Shown piece after piece: positions 28,515 through 37,542 of a DNA stretch of 64,000 bases (position 1 is its first letter; the number at the start of each line of letters is the position of its first letter). The stretch comes from Paenibacillus sedimenti. GTDB lineage: Bacteria; Bacillota; Bacilli; Paenibacillales; NBRC-103111. The position numbers and the translations under genes are program-made. Location of the stretch: contig NZ_JACVVD010000010.1 of assembly GCF_014534655.1 (NCBI RefSeq), forward strand, positions 124,001 through 188,000. The letters run 5' to 3'. Under the pieces are notes generated by a model that saw only the letters and a list, made by a program, of their open reading frames with translations, had not been told where the DNA came from and made no database searches.

Positions 28515-28809
28515 TCATGAATCCCAATCCTCGCGCGATTTGTTCACCTCATTAAGTAATTCTTTGCCTCTTTCAGGAGATAACGTCCCAGCAACTTCAA
28601 GAAGATCATCAATGGAATAATCATCTTGGGCTTCAAATGGTATTTGTTTGACGGTAAGGGTTGGTGTAAGAGATTTTACATGGAGATAACCGAGCCCTTC
28701 TAGCTGGCCGTAAACTCGTCCGGAATTTCGATCTTCGCGGCTTTTTTGAACCTGTCGAATAAGATCTGCATCTTCAGGTTTACCCCCACCTTTCGATTAC
28801 TGTTACCAT
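28515..28809 (-). pseudogene. Broken AbrB/MazE-type antitoxin-like gene
   Basis: Minus strand. ATG at 28809 opens MVTVIERWG, the hallmark start of SpoVT/AbrB-fold MazE-like antitoxins, then meets TAA at once (28780-28782). A different frame then runs without stop from about 28790 to the TGA at 28515-28517, encoding a tail with SREDRNSGRVYG, YSIDDLLEVAG and a final NKSREDWDS. An internal deletion or frameshift has joined or disrupted the gene. No toxin gene is found beside it. Assignment is from the short N-terminal match only. Confidence 0.5.
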
Positions 28810-29143
28810 TATACCACCACGGTAATAACATCTAATCACTCGCTTACATTATTCAACCCTTGCAGGTTAACCGGAGAAAATGCAAGGACGAGGAGTGAGG
28901 AGGCTCCATACCTTGATGGCATGTCATTTTTGCGATGAAGTTAAAAAAAGGAAATATAAAGCAGGGTTTCCCATATTTTATGGGCATAAAGTACTATATT
29001 TGTAAAAAGATGACGAAAAACCAGTGTCATTCTACATTTTTTGTTATATAATCTCAGATGTTGTCTGATTTCGTCTGTTATATTTTACAGGAGGTCTATC
29101 GGACGATGCTCATTGAAAACTACATAATGAAGGAGAGAAGACA
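28810..29143. other. Upstream region of the SLH protein gene
   Basis: No gene. TATAAT at 29047-29052 is a candidate -10 about 95 bases before the start, with only a weak TGTCAT -35 (29025-29030). An AGGAGG at 29091-29096 precedes an ATG with no long frame. Confidence 0.35.
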
Positions 29144-31969
29144 ATGCTATTCAATGCAGTACGTCGTAAACTCAGCACGATTCTAGTTTTTGCCTTACTC
29201 TTGAGTACCTTTATGCCACTTTCGGCATTTGGTGCGGCTGCGCAGTTCCAGGACATCGCTGATTCTTACGCGCAAAAGGAGATTCAAACTTTAGTAGAAT
29301 CGGGCATTATCTCCGGATACGAAGACCATTCGTTTCAACCGAAGAAAGCAATGACACGCGCCGAACTGGCGAAAATCATCGTCCTCTCACTAGGACTGAA
29401 AGAGAGTGCGGATAAGGCAGCGCCATTCAAAGACGTGGATGCGAACAGCTGGTACCGCGGTTTCGTAGGTGCGCTGGTGGAATCCGGTATCACCCAAGGG
29501 ACATCGGCTGCTACGTTCAGTCCGGATTCGAAAGTAACCCGCGAAGAATTAGTCGTGTTCTTCATTCGGGCGTTCGGGCTGGAAGATACGGCGAAGAAGC
29601 TTCCTGTTGACGCCAAATTGTCGGATGTATCCGACGTATCAGAATGGGCTAAAGCTCATGTATCGCTGGCGTTCAAAATGGGTTTCGTTAACGGGGTCGA
29701 AGGTGCTAACGGAACGCTTAAGTTCAATCCGAAGGACCAAGCGGAGCGTCAAGCTTTAGCCCGACTGGCTTATGAATTTAAAGCTAATACGTCGAAGTAT
29801 GTGGAGAAAGCGAATGAGCTCGCTGCAGCGGTTGATAAGGGTACGAAGCCCGAAGAAAAACCGGCAGCTGGCGGTGGTACCCCATCCCGAAGCCAGAATC
29901 AGGATGAACAGAATCATGATAGCGGGGATGATGACGATGATCAGGGCAATCCTGGAGGGAGTCCTTCTACGCCATTGACAGGCAGCATCCAGGCTTTAGT
30001 GAACGGACAAAGTGTGGATACCATTTTTGCCGCAGAGCCGACGGAAGTGACATTCAGAGCTTCGCTTAACACTAACGTTGCGACCGGTCTAAAACTTTAC
30101 AAAGTGGATAACAACAACAATGTGATTGCTGAACTCACATCCCTTTATGACGACGGTCAAGAAAGTCACGGGGACAGCTTAAAAGCGGATGGGATCTATA
30201 GCGGAACCGTATCGCTGACCGAAAGCGCGGAAGGTTATATCCGTGTACAAGCCTTATCGGGAGGTGTATCCAGTAACGTACTGAAACTGTCCGTTGTGAA
30301 CCATCTTACGGATCAACAGTTTACACAAGTGAGCAGCATGTCGAATGACACACAGGCAAAGTATAGCCAGTTGATTAGTGAACTCGGCGATACGCAGCAA
30401 GCGAAGGAAGAAACCGTAGCTTGGCTTGAAGCCCAACCTGAAGTCGAAAGTGCAGGTATCTCAGGATCCGGCGGAAGTATCTGGTATGTAATGGATTCCG
30501 GGATTTTGGGAGGCATTTCTGCAGCTCCTCAAAACTCGAAAGGACTTAGCGCAGCAGATGGACAAGTTGAAAGTTCAGGTGATGCACTTCAAACAGTTAC
30601 ACCTATGCTGCAGAGTTTAGAACAAGCAAGCACGTCGGTGGGAAGCAAACGGGCAGCCGTCATCTCTCCATTTTACAGCAAGCTTGCGTCAGCAACAGTT
30701 TACGATGCTGTATATAACATCATCGATCAATCCGAGTATCCTTTCGAAGCCGAAAGAATTAAAGATGCTGTTGCAGATGTAAACTTCTTTAAAGGATTAA
30801 AGAACTATGGAGTCGTAGTGTTAGATACACACGGGGATACGTTCTATAATGAGACCGTACTCCAGACACTTTATGTAAAGTACGGCATTGAATTTCAAAC
30901 GGTCGGCCCTCAAGTGATGTTCTTGACAGGAGAAATGGCAACTAGCGAGAATAAACAAAAACACGAAATGGATCTGAAAAAAGGAAGATTAGCCATTATC
31001 TCCGGTTATTATGCCATAACGCCTTCTTTTATCACTCGCTATAATGACTCGATGCCGGAAACGATTGTATATAACGGTAGCTGCCGAAGCTTATTCAATA
31101 ACTCCATGGCGGATGCATTCATCAATAATGGGGCTAGAACTTACTATGGTTACACAGATTATGTTTCATTGAATTATGATCAGGCGATCGTTCAATCTTT
31201 ATTCAATTCCTTGATCAATCAGAATATGACCACGGATGAAGCGTTTAATGCGGTTGTTGCAGAACATGGCGCAAATGACGGCTTGGCCTCTTTCGCAATG
31301 AAGGGAAGCAGCATTGGCGTCAAAACCGAGGGAGTCATCAACGGAACGTTCGAAGACGAAACTTGGAACGGTTGGAATGGAAAAGGCGATGTAAGAGTCA
31401 TTTCCCAACTGGGACCATTAAAACCGACTGCGGGCAATTATATGGCAATTATTAGTACGGGTCTTGGATTTGAGAACAACGATTTCAACGGTTACGATTT
31501 AAATTCGAATAGTTATATCGAGCAGAATTTCCTTGTTCCGGTAGGAACCAAGACGCTTTCATTCGATTATAATTTCATCTCCGAGGAACCGAAAGAATTT
31601 GTAGGCAGTATCTATAATGACACATTTAAAGCGACAGTAACTTCCAGCGTGTACATATCATCAGATTCTATTACCTCTAATGTCTATGGAGGGGATTCCG
31701 TAACATCAGATGTATATGGAGAACAAACTATCCTTATCGCAACAGAATCGATTAATGGCTCTCAATCTTACTGGATTGATGAGAATAAAGTCGCGATTGA
31801 TTTCTATGGCGGTGATGACACGACTTACATGACGAATTGGAAACACGTAGATTTTGATGTAAGTCAATTTGCCGGCATGGAACCGATTGTCCTTCGCTTC
31901 CATGTTTGGGACCAGGGAGACAGCATCTATGATACAGCTGTGCTGATTGATAATATTAAATTGCAGTAG
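29144..31969 (+). CDS. S-layer-homology protein with a clan CD (caspase-like) peptidase-type domain
   Basis: 941 residues. Signal peptide to about residue 27; three SLH domains (about 30-75, 90-135, 150-205) for binding to pyruvylated wall polysaccharide; an acidic Asn/Asp linker (250-275); an Ig-like domain (about 280-385); and a central region with VVLDTHGDT (H563) and IVYNGSCRS (C647). The strand-His-Gly and strand-Cys pair is that of clan CD cysteine peptidases (clostripain, gingipain and caspase type). Residues 735-941 look like a beta-sandwich or lectin-like domain. ATG follows AAGGAGAGAAGACA. A surface peptidase role is inferred from the dyad. Confidence 0.8.
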   Translation: MLFNAVRRKLSTILVFALLLSTFMPLSAFGAAAQFQDIADSYAQKEIQTLVESGIISGYEDHSFQPKKAMTRAELAKIIVLSLGLKESADKAAPFKDVDANSWYRGFVGALVESGITQGTSAATFSPDSKVTREELVVFFIRAFGLEDTAKKLPVDAKLSDVSDVSEWAKAHVSLAFKMGFVNGVEGANGTLKFNPKDQAERQALARLAYEFKANTSKYVEKANELAAAVDKGTKPEEKPAAGGGTPSRSQNQDEQNHDSGDDDDDQGNPGGSPSTPLTGSIQALVNGQSVDTIFAAEPTEVTFRASLNTNVATGLKLYKVDNNNNVIAELTSLYDDGQESHGDSLKADGIYSGTVSLTESAEGYIRVQALSGGVSSNVLKLSVVNHLTDQQFTQVSSMSNDTQAKYSQLISELGDTQQAKEETVAWLEAQPEVESAGISGSGGSIWYVMDSGILGGISAAPQNSKGLSAADGQVESSGDALQTVTPMLQSLEQASTSVGSKRAAVISPFYSKLASATVYDAVYNIIDQSEYPFEAERIKDAVADVNFFKGLKNYGVVVLDTHGDTFYNETVLQTLYVKYGIEFQTVGPQVMFLTGEMATSENKQKHEMDLKKGRLAIISGYYAITPSFITRYNDSMPETIVYNGSCRSLFNNSMADAFINNGARTYYGYTDYVSLNYDQAIVQSLFNSLINQNMTTDEAFNAVVAEHGANDGLASFAMKGSSIGVKTEGVINGTFEDETWNGWNGKGDVRVISQLGPLKPTAGNYMAIISTGLGFENNDFNGYDLNSNSYIEQNFLVPVGTKTLSFDYNFISEEPKEFVGSIYNDTFKATVTSSVYISSDSITSNVYGGDSVTSDVYGEQTILIATESINGSQSYWIDENKVAIDFYGGDDTTYMTNWKHVDFDVSQFAGMEPIVLRFHVWDQGDSIYDTAVLIDNIKLQ

Positions 31970-32005
31970 ATCGAATAGAGCGTAGTAACCATCAGTAAAC
32001 AGTTT

Positions 32006-32065
32006 CCCTTCTAAGTAGACAGAAAGACAACAGGTCTGTTCTGACTACTTAGAAGGGATTTTTTT
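32006..32065 (+). terminator. Strong terminator after the SLH gene
   Basis: Perfect 13-bp stem CCCTTCTAAGTAG / CTACTTAGAAGGG around a 26-base loop with its own small hairpin, then ATTTTTTT. Confidence 0.85.
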
Positions 32066-32397
32066 ATGTGATTTCCAACCCGAATATAGTCCGGTAAGAT
32101 AGGACTTGTATTTAGTACGGCATCGATAGCGGATTCGGATGTGGGTCTGCCGGAATCTGTTACAATGTCCGTAAATCCTTGATACGACTGGGTTTTTCGC
32201 GTTCGTATATCCCTAATTTATCGTCAACGCCTCCGCTGCCGCGGACACAAGAAAAATATCCCTACATCACTATTCACGATGATGTAGGGATATTATTTTC
32301 CAAAGACTATTTCGCCTAAGTCGATTTGTTTAAGCATGTATACGGGAGACTTTCGCTTCTTGCTCGATTGCGCTACCATACACGGGTTTTGTTCACA
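32066..32397. other. Intergenic region before cysN, with a bidirectional hairpin
   Basis: No gene recognised. The one clear element is a perfect 14-bp stem AATATCCCTACATC (32256-32269) / GATGTAGGGATATT (32281-32294), a likely terminator of the minus-strand cys operon. Confidence 0.6.
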
Positions 32398-34137
32398 TTA
32401 GAAATTAAGGAATTGTCCACGACTACTCTCATTGATTAAATATTTGATAATTCGTTTCACTACATAATTTGCAGCTTCTTCGATTGAAAACTTGCTTGTA
32501 TTGATTTCGATTTCCGGGTTCCCAGGTGTATCATTTGTGCCCCGGCTGCCTGCAAGCGGTCTGTTTACATAAACTTCAATATATTCTTTGCCAATGATGT
32601 CTCGCGCGGTTTCTCGGTCGTTTTCGATCGGGGAATCATTCGCTACCAATGCAATAAGTCCAGCATCGTTCATCAATTTGGCAACTTCTGCTAATCGCTG
32701 CAACGATTCTCCCTGGCCATTCCCCAGTAACATGGTATGGTGGCCTGTCGATACCAAACGTTTTTCGACTTCCTTCGCAAGGATTGATTGATCCGGAACC
32801 GTACCGGTGAACCAGAGGGTTAATGGATTCTGACCTTTTTGCTGGGCACGAACATCTCTGGTGATTTCCGTATCTAGCCGTACCAAACTGTCGGAGCTTT
32901 GAAGGGTTTGGTCAATCACTCCACAAGCGGATGTCATATTGGTTACACGATCGATCAGAATAAATCCGCCAATGCTTTTATTTTGTTCAAAAGAATCAAT
33001 AACGATGTAGTCCGATAAAGAAAATTCACATTTTGCCACTTCATTTTTGACAATATGATCGGTTGGAACCGTATTTCCAGTATTAATATCGACTTTATGA
33101 GTAATTGCCGTCACAGTACCGGGTAGGATTTTTGTACCTACTTTTACCAAATAATTTTTACCGGGAGTCAGTACGGAATCATCCATCCAAAGAATCGTGG
33201 CGCTAAAACTATCCGCCTCATGGATGTTGTCGTCTTTCGTGAATACACAGCCCCGCGAAACGTCGACTTCACGATCCAATTGAATGGTTACGGGTTGTCC
33301 AGCAAAGGCTGAATCCCTATCTTGGTCCGTCACTAAGATACGTTTGACTTTCGCTTTTTCACGACTGGGTAGAGTCGTCAACTCATCGCCGACCGCTATG
33401 CTCCCAGCCTCAATCTGGCCTTGGAAACCGCGAAACGTATGGTCCGGTCGACATACACGCTGAACTGGCATCATAAATGGTTTCGTATCGTCGGTATGAT
33501 GAACATCCACATTTTCTAAATACGACAACAATGGAAGACCTTCATACCAAGGTGTATGTTGTGATTTTTTAGTAATGTTATCCCCTTCTGTGGCAGAAAC
33601 AGGGATCACCTGTATGCTTTGAAAATGAAATTCAGCGGTCGTTCGGGAGAAATCTTCTTTAATCTCATCAAATATCTTTTGATCAAAATGAACTAAATCC
33701 ATTTTGTTCACAGCTAATACAAGATGTTTAATCCCCATGAGTGCGCAAATCCGGGTATGGCGTTTGGTTTGGGTAATGACCCCTTTGGTTGCGTCCACAA
33801 GAATGACGGCCAGATCCGCAAAGGATGCGCCTACTGCCATGTTACGTGTATATTCTTCATGTCCCGGCGTGTCCGCTACAATGAACGAACGGTGATCCGT
33901 CGTAAAATACCGATACGCCACATCAATCGTTATCCCTTGTTCACGCTCGGCCAGCAATCCGTCAAGAAGCAAGGAATAGTCAATTTTGCCGCCGCGACTG
34001 CCGAGTCTGCTATCCAGCTCTAATGCTTTTTCTTGGTCGGCGAACAAAAGCTTCGCATCATAAAGCATATGTCCAATTAGGGTAGATTTTCCGTCGTCTA
34101 CACTTCCGCATGTAATAAATTTAAGCAGACTTTTCAT
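32398..34137 (-). CDS. cysN: Sulfate adenylyltransferase subunit 1 (CysN) with degenerate APS-kinase domain
   Basis: 579 residues. The N-terminal GTPase has GSVDDGKST, DTPGHEEY and NKMDL, followed by EF-Tu-like beta-barrels (to about residue 430). It uses GTP hydrolysis to drive APS formation from ATP and sulfate together with CysD. The C-terminal 140 residues align in pattern with APS kinase (LWFTG, EKRLVSTGHHT, AEVAKLMNDAGLI, EYIEVYVNRPL), but the P-loop GLSGAGKS is replaced by GTVPDQS and the DGDNVR block is lost, so kinase activity is not expected. ATG at 34137 follows the cysD stop by one base. Confidence 0.92.
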   Translation of the reverse strand: MKSLLKFITCGSVDDGKSTLIGHMLYDAKLLFADQEKALELDSRLGSRGGKIDYSLLLDGLLAEREQGITIDVAYRYFTTDHRSFIVADTPGHEEYTRNMAVGASFADLAVILVDATKGVITQTKRHTRICALMGIKHLVLAVNKMDLVHFDQKIFDEIKEDFSRTTAEFHFQSIQVIPVSATEGDNITKKSQHTPWYEGLPLLSYLENVDVHHTDDTKPFMMPVQRVCRPDHTFRGFQGQIEAGSIAVGDELTTLPSREKAKVKRILVTDQDRDSAFAGQPVTIQLDREVDVSRGCVFTKDDNIHEADSFSATILWMDDSVLTPGKNYLVKVGTKILPGTVTAITHKVDINTGNTVPTDHIVKNEVAKCEFSLSDYIVIDSFEQNKSIGGFILIDRVTNMTSACGVIDQTLQSSDSLVRLDTEITRDVRAQQKGQNPLTLWFTGTVPDQSILAKEVEKRLVSTGHHTMLLGNGQGESLQRLAEVAKLMNDAGLIALVANDSPIENDRETARDIIGKEYIEVYVNRPLAGSRGTNDTPGNPEIEINTSKFSIEEAANYVVKRIIKYLINESSRGQFLNF

Positions 34138-34138
34138 A

Positions 34139-35062
34139 TTAAAAATAGCCCTCCCGTTTACGTCTTTCCATGCTTCCAGCCGCTTCTTGGTCAATAACCC
34201 GAGTAGTCCGTTCGGATGAAACCGCACCAAGCGTTTCTTCGATAATGGCATCTAGCGTATCCGCTTCCGACTCGGCACCGCCAGTAAGAGGATAGCAGCC
34301 TAAAGTGCGGAACCGCATCTTCTTCATCTCAATTTTCTCATGTGGTTCGAGCTTCATGCGGTCATCATCCACCATGATGAGATGTCCATCGCGTTCGAGG
34401 ACGGGTCTTTCCTTTGCAAAATAGAGAGGTACAATATCAATGTTTTCTCTTCGAATGTATTGCCAGATATCTTTTTCCGTCCAATTGGATATTGGGAAGA
34501 CGCGGATGCTTTCGCCTTTATTAATTCTTGTGTTGAAAAGTTTCCACATTTCCGGTCGTTGGTTTTTCGGATCCCACGCATGATTCTTATTCCGGAACGA
34601 AAAAATCCGTTCTTTCGCACGCGACTTTTCCTCGTCACGTCTTCCGCCGCCGAACGCAGCCGTAAATCCGTATTTGTCCAATCCCTGTTTTAATGCTTGA
34701 GTTTTCATAATATCGGTGTACGCGGAACCATGATCAAATGGGTTGATCCCTTGTTTAACACCTTCCTCGTTCGAGTGAACAATCATTTCGATCCCGAATT
34801 CTTTCGCTTTGCGATCGCGGAATTCGATCATCTCTTTGAACTTCCACGTTGTATCGATATGCATGAAAGGAAATGGCGGTTTCTCAGGATAAAAAGCCTT
34901 CAGCGCCAAATGCAGCATCACCGAGCTATCCTTCCCGATCGAATACAGCATCACGGGATTTTCACATTCCGCCGCTACTTCTCGAATAATATAAATCGCT
35001 TCAGCCTCGAGTTGATCCAGATGCGTCATTTCATGTATGGAATCAAGCATCGTTTTTTGCAT
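34139..35062 (-). CDS. cysD: Sulfate adenylyltransferase subunit 2
   Basis: 307 residues, of the PAPS-reductase-like ATP pyrophosphatase family. The PP-loop is [13 protein letters not shown] near residue 40. [31 protein letters not shown] and [12 protein letters not shown] are CysD blocks. It makes adenosine 5'-phosphosulfate from ATP and sulfate with CysN. ATG at 35062 is preceded by AAAAGGAGG. It is the first gene of a two-gene operon. Confidence 0.95.
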   Translation of the reverse strand: MQKTMLDSIHEMTHLDQLEAEAIYIIREVAAECENPVMLYSIGKDSSVMLHLALKAFYPEKPPFPFMHIDTTWKFKEMIEFRDRKAKEFGIEMIVHSNEEGVKQGINPFDHGSAYTDIMKTQALKQGLDKYGFTAAFGGGRRDEEKSRAKERIFSFRNKNHAWDPKNQRPEMWKLFNTRINKGESIRVFPISNWTEKDIWQYIRRENIDIVPLYFAKERPVLERDGHLIMVDDDRMKLEPHEKIEMKKMRFRTLGCYPLTGGAESEADTLDAIIEETLGAVSSERTTRVIDQEAAGSMERRKREGYF

Positions 35063-35540
35063 GGAAAGGTGCCTCCTTTTAATTCACACTAAATCTATCG
35101 TATTTCTATATATCCTATCAGATTCTGGCTTTTATGCAAAGTGGAAGAAAGTGAAAATCTCTATATTTTTATCATTTTCGTCGAACTGTGTCAGTACTTT
35201 TTGGAAAAAGAGGCATTCTCTTTAGCACAATAATCCCTGTGCGACATTAAAGTTCACTTCGTCACGCCTGAACATGAGACTTTAAGCATAATATTGCCGC
35301 GACGGCAAGGAAATGCTTCAAAGGACCATCGGCAAAGAAATGCTTCAAATCACGAAAAACGGGAGCCGCAACCGCAGCTCCCGTTTCAATTTTCAACTAT
35401 CTTTCCTCGTTAGTGCAAAGATTTTTGAAAAATGTGGCTATATCAATCGTTTTTTAAGAAGGGGGTGAAAAAAAATCATACTCCCGCCATTTTCCACCCC
35501 CTCTTATAATTCAGTAATCACCAATCAGGAGGTTATAGAA
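35063..35540. other. Intergenic region between cysD and a membrane-protein gene
   Basis: No gene. Contains two copies of a short motif (GGCAAGGAAATGCTTCAAA 35304-35322 and GGCAAAGAAATGCTTCAAA 35331-35349). A terminator-like hairpin, AACGGGAGC / GCTCCCGTT (about 35367-35391), lies upstream of cysD on the minus strand. An inverted repeat GGGGGTG (35461-35467) / CACCCCC (35495-35501) lies in the leader of the next plus-strand gene. No SAM riboswitch (S-box) core was recognised. Confidence 0.45.
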
Positions 35541-36134
35541 ATGACGAAGGAACAAGGAATCATCGGTTTTGCAAAAGTAGGCAGTATTGGGGCACTCATA
35601 TTTATGACGGTTCCCCTGTGGCGCGGACTCATGGGAGAGTCGATGTTTGTTACATCCGTAGATGTCTTTGCGCATATTTTGCTGCAAGTAGGATTAGCAG
35701 GTTTATATTTGGGGTACGCCGATAAGCTCGGCAAATTCGGATTTATTTCGACGCTCATGACGATGATCGGCTTTATTTTCATGGTGTTCATGAAGATGGC
35801 CAGCGGATTCTTCAGGCCGATTCTGATGGAATATGCCCCGGAAGCGATGGTCGGACAAATGGCTCCGTCACCGCTGGGAGAAATCATCGGAGCGACGTTG
35901 CTGTATTTCCCGCTGAGCACGGTCCTCTTCGGTGTTTCCGTCTTTATTTCCAAGCTGCCGCGAAGCAAGCTGCTCGGGGCGTTTCTGATCGTCGGGCCGT
36001 TCGGATTCGTCTTGCAGCCTTTCGGAATTTATGTCACTCCGGTGTTGTTTGCAATCGCCTTTTTCTACCTGACTTACTCCTTATGGAGCGGGAAAAAGAA
36101 ACCGTACAATATCTCCGCCGTAACATCGTCATAA
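35541..36134 (+). CDS. Hypothetical multi-pass membrane protein
   Basis: 197 residues with about six hydrophobic segments (near residues 10-25, 40-60, 68-90, 112-135, 145-160, 165-185), a short cytoplasmic-looking tail and no cleavable signal. The family is not recognised; DUF4386-like proteins are a possible comparison. ATG has GGAGG 8 bases upstream. It is monocistronic with a terminator of its own. Confidence 0.7.
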   Translation: MTKEQGIIGFAKVGSIGALIFMTVPLWRGLMGESMFVTSVDVFAHILLQVGLAGLYLGYADKLGKFGFISTLMTMIGFIFMVFMKMASGFFRPILMEYAPEAMVGQMAPSPLGEIIGATLLYFPLSTVLFGVSVFISKLPRSKLLGAFLIVGPFGFVLQPFGIYVTPVLFAIAFFYLTYSLWSGKKKPYNISAVTSS

Positions 36135-36138
36135 AGAA

Positions 36139-36168
36139 CAAAAAAAGGGCCTCGTCGCCCTTTTTTTC
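36139..36168 (+). terminator. Intrinsic terminator
   Basis: AAAAAAGGGC CTCGTC GCCCTTTTTTT, a compact symmetric hairpin 5 bases after the stop. Confidence 0.85.
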
Positions 36169-36660
36169 ATTCAAATTTGTGACCGGAAGGTCATGGATGG
36201 TTAGTTTAGCAAACACTTCAATACCTGCAGCAAAGGAATGCTTCAACACCCGGCAATATGATAATTCAAGTTACAGAACAGCGGGTTCTTCACGTTGGAA
36301 AAAGGACTGGGTCGAAAGGATTACCTCAGAGAGCTCTTAATGTACCAATAAGTGTGTATTTGCATGGAAAGGGTTCAGAAAAGCAGGGGAGTCGAACTCC
36401 TGTTCATTATCCATGCGAACATTAAATATTCTGCTCGTAATACATTAAACTTTCTTCACATAAATAATGGGGACGCAACATTCCGCGCCCCCATTCAATC
36501 CACAACCCTATTAACCTTTTACTCAATCAGATGTTTATCAATTTGGTGATATATGGGTGCATGTAATTTTCTTTAAATAATATTCACGAAAATCTTCTAT
36601 GGCCAGAGTAAATAAGTCTTACGGGTTCGATTAGAGAGCCATCCGGTTGTACTGTTTTAA
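36169..36660. other. Gene-poor stretch with a tRNA-like fold
   Basis: No intact gene. GCAAAGGAATGCTTCAA at 36230-36246 is a third copy of the motif seen at 35304 and 35331. GCATGGA (36362-36368) and TCCATGC (36410-36416) form a 7-bp stem enclosing GGAGT-CGA-ACTCC. A second hairpin (TGGGG.CGC / GCG.CCCCA, about 36468-36497) has no T-run. Confidence 0.35.
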
Positions 36661-36688
36661 AAAGCAAGCAGTCGGAACTACCGTAGTG

Positions 36689-36824
36689 TGAAGCGAGTCC
36701 GGACGATGCGATCTGGGGGATTGGTCTCGCCGAAGATCATCCCGATGCACTCGACCGGAAGACCTGGAGAGGAACTAATTGGTTGGGTGAAATATTAACC
36801 AAGCTGCGCGAGGATTTGCTATGA
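36689..36824 (+). pseudogene. NADAR-family N-glycosidase remnant (C-terminal part)
   Basis: Frame from 36689 reads EASPDDAIWG. After a one-base shift near 36716 the next frame reads GFGLAEDHPD, TWRGTNWLGEILTKLRE and stops at 36822-36824. Together these match the conserved C-terminal block of NADAR (YbiA-like) proteins, which act on ADP-ribose/riboflavin-type N-glycosidic bonds. A stop also lies just upstream (36683-36685). The gene is broken in at least two places. Confidence 0.6.
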
Positions 36825-36868
36825 GAGTGGCCCTTGTAGATACGTTGATCAAAAATGAGTAAGTAACA

Positions 36869-36967
36869 TTGAAAACAAACACTTGGGATCACTTTTTAGG
36901 ATGCTTTATCGGTCTGGCAGTCGGGGATGCACTAGGATATCTATGTCATACCATATTAACGCGGTAA
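36869..36967 (+). pseudogene. ADP-ribosylglycohydrolase remnant (N-terminal part)
   Basis: 32 codons reading WDHFLGCFIGLAVGDALGY near the start, the conserved N-terminal signature of DraG-type ADP-ribosylglycohydrolases, then a stop. The remaining roughly 250 residues are gone. It directly follows the NADAR remnant; the two families are known to occur together in ADP-ribose metabolism loci. Confidence 0.6.
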
Positions 36968-36989
36968 ATAAAGAATTAGAACAAAGAAT

Positions 36990-37015
36990 AGCCTGTTGAG
37001 GTTTCTCAACAGGCT
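36990..37015. terminator. Perfect hairpin, possible terminator
   Basis: AGCCTGTTGAG-GTTT-CTCAACAGGCT, an 11-bp perfect stem without a strong T-run on either side. Confidence 0.4.
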
Positions 37016-37140
37016 GCAACCCTATCTTATAGATAGGTCTAATCATATCCAATATTCATTTTTTTCCATATTAATCGTTTGTTCCTGATAGGTTAACGAA
37101 AATGAAATTATCGGAAGACCATTCTCAAGTCTAAGCTCCA

Positions 37141-37398
37141 TCATGATTTTCGAATCCCCGTAAAATACTCCTCGATAACTTCGATTTCTTGTTTACTGGT
37201 ATGAAAGACGTAAAATTCACGCTCAGGATTTTCCTTATGGTGAAGCTTATAACCTTCCCAAGCATTCATTGGGTTATCGTATTCTTCTACAACTGTCATT
37301 TCTTCAATCGTGCGTAAGCGATTATTCGATACCGCTTTAATTGCTTCAACTAAAACAAATCGACTGGGGTAATGGCTACAAATTTCAGACCATTTCAT
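37141..37398 (-). CDS. Conserved hypothetical protein of about 85 residues
   Basis: Begins MKWSEICSHYPSRFVLVEAI and continues with VVEEYDNPMNAWEGYKLHHKE, PEREFYVFHTS and a final IEEYFTGIRKS. It has the look of a widely shared small Firmicutes protein but no named domain. ATG at 37398 has GGAAGGGGG about 10 bases upstream. No functional clue beyond its place at the edge of the RNA-repair genes. Confidence 0.65.
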   Translation of the reverse strand: MKWSEICSHYPSRFVLVEAIKAVSNNRLRTIEEMTVVEEYDNPMNAWEGYKLHHKENPEREFYVFHTSKQEIEVIEEYFTGIRKS

Positions 37399-37542
37399 AT
37401 CACAAATCCCCCTTCCAATAGCAGTTTTAATTATTATAACATACAAGGTCTAGATATTCTTAAAACGGAGAAATGATTATTGACCTTCATCGGATGCAAA
37501 TGTATCGGGGGACGTCCATTGAATACTTTGCTCAGAAGCATC

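Noticed and set aside
35063..35400. Possible S-box (SAM) riboswitch or T-box before cysD
   Set aside because: No conserved core sequence was found; only a simple hairpin with a terminator-like look is present.
36362..36416. tRNA gene on the minus strand
   Set aside because: TpsiC-like loop and a 7-bp outer stem occur, but no D or anticodon arm and the T-arm is not adjacent to the outer stem.
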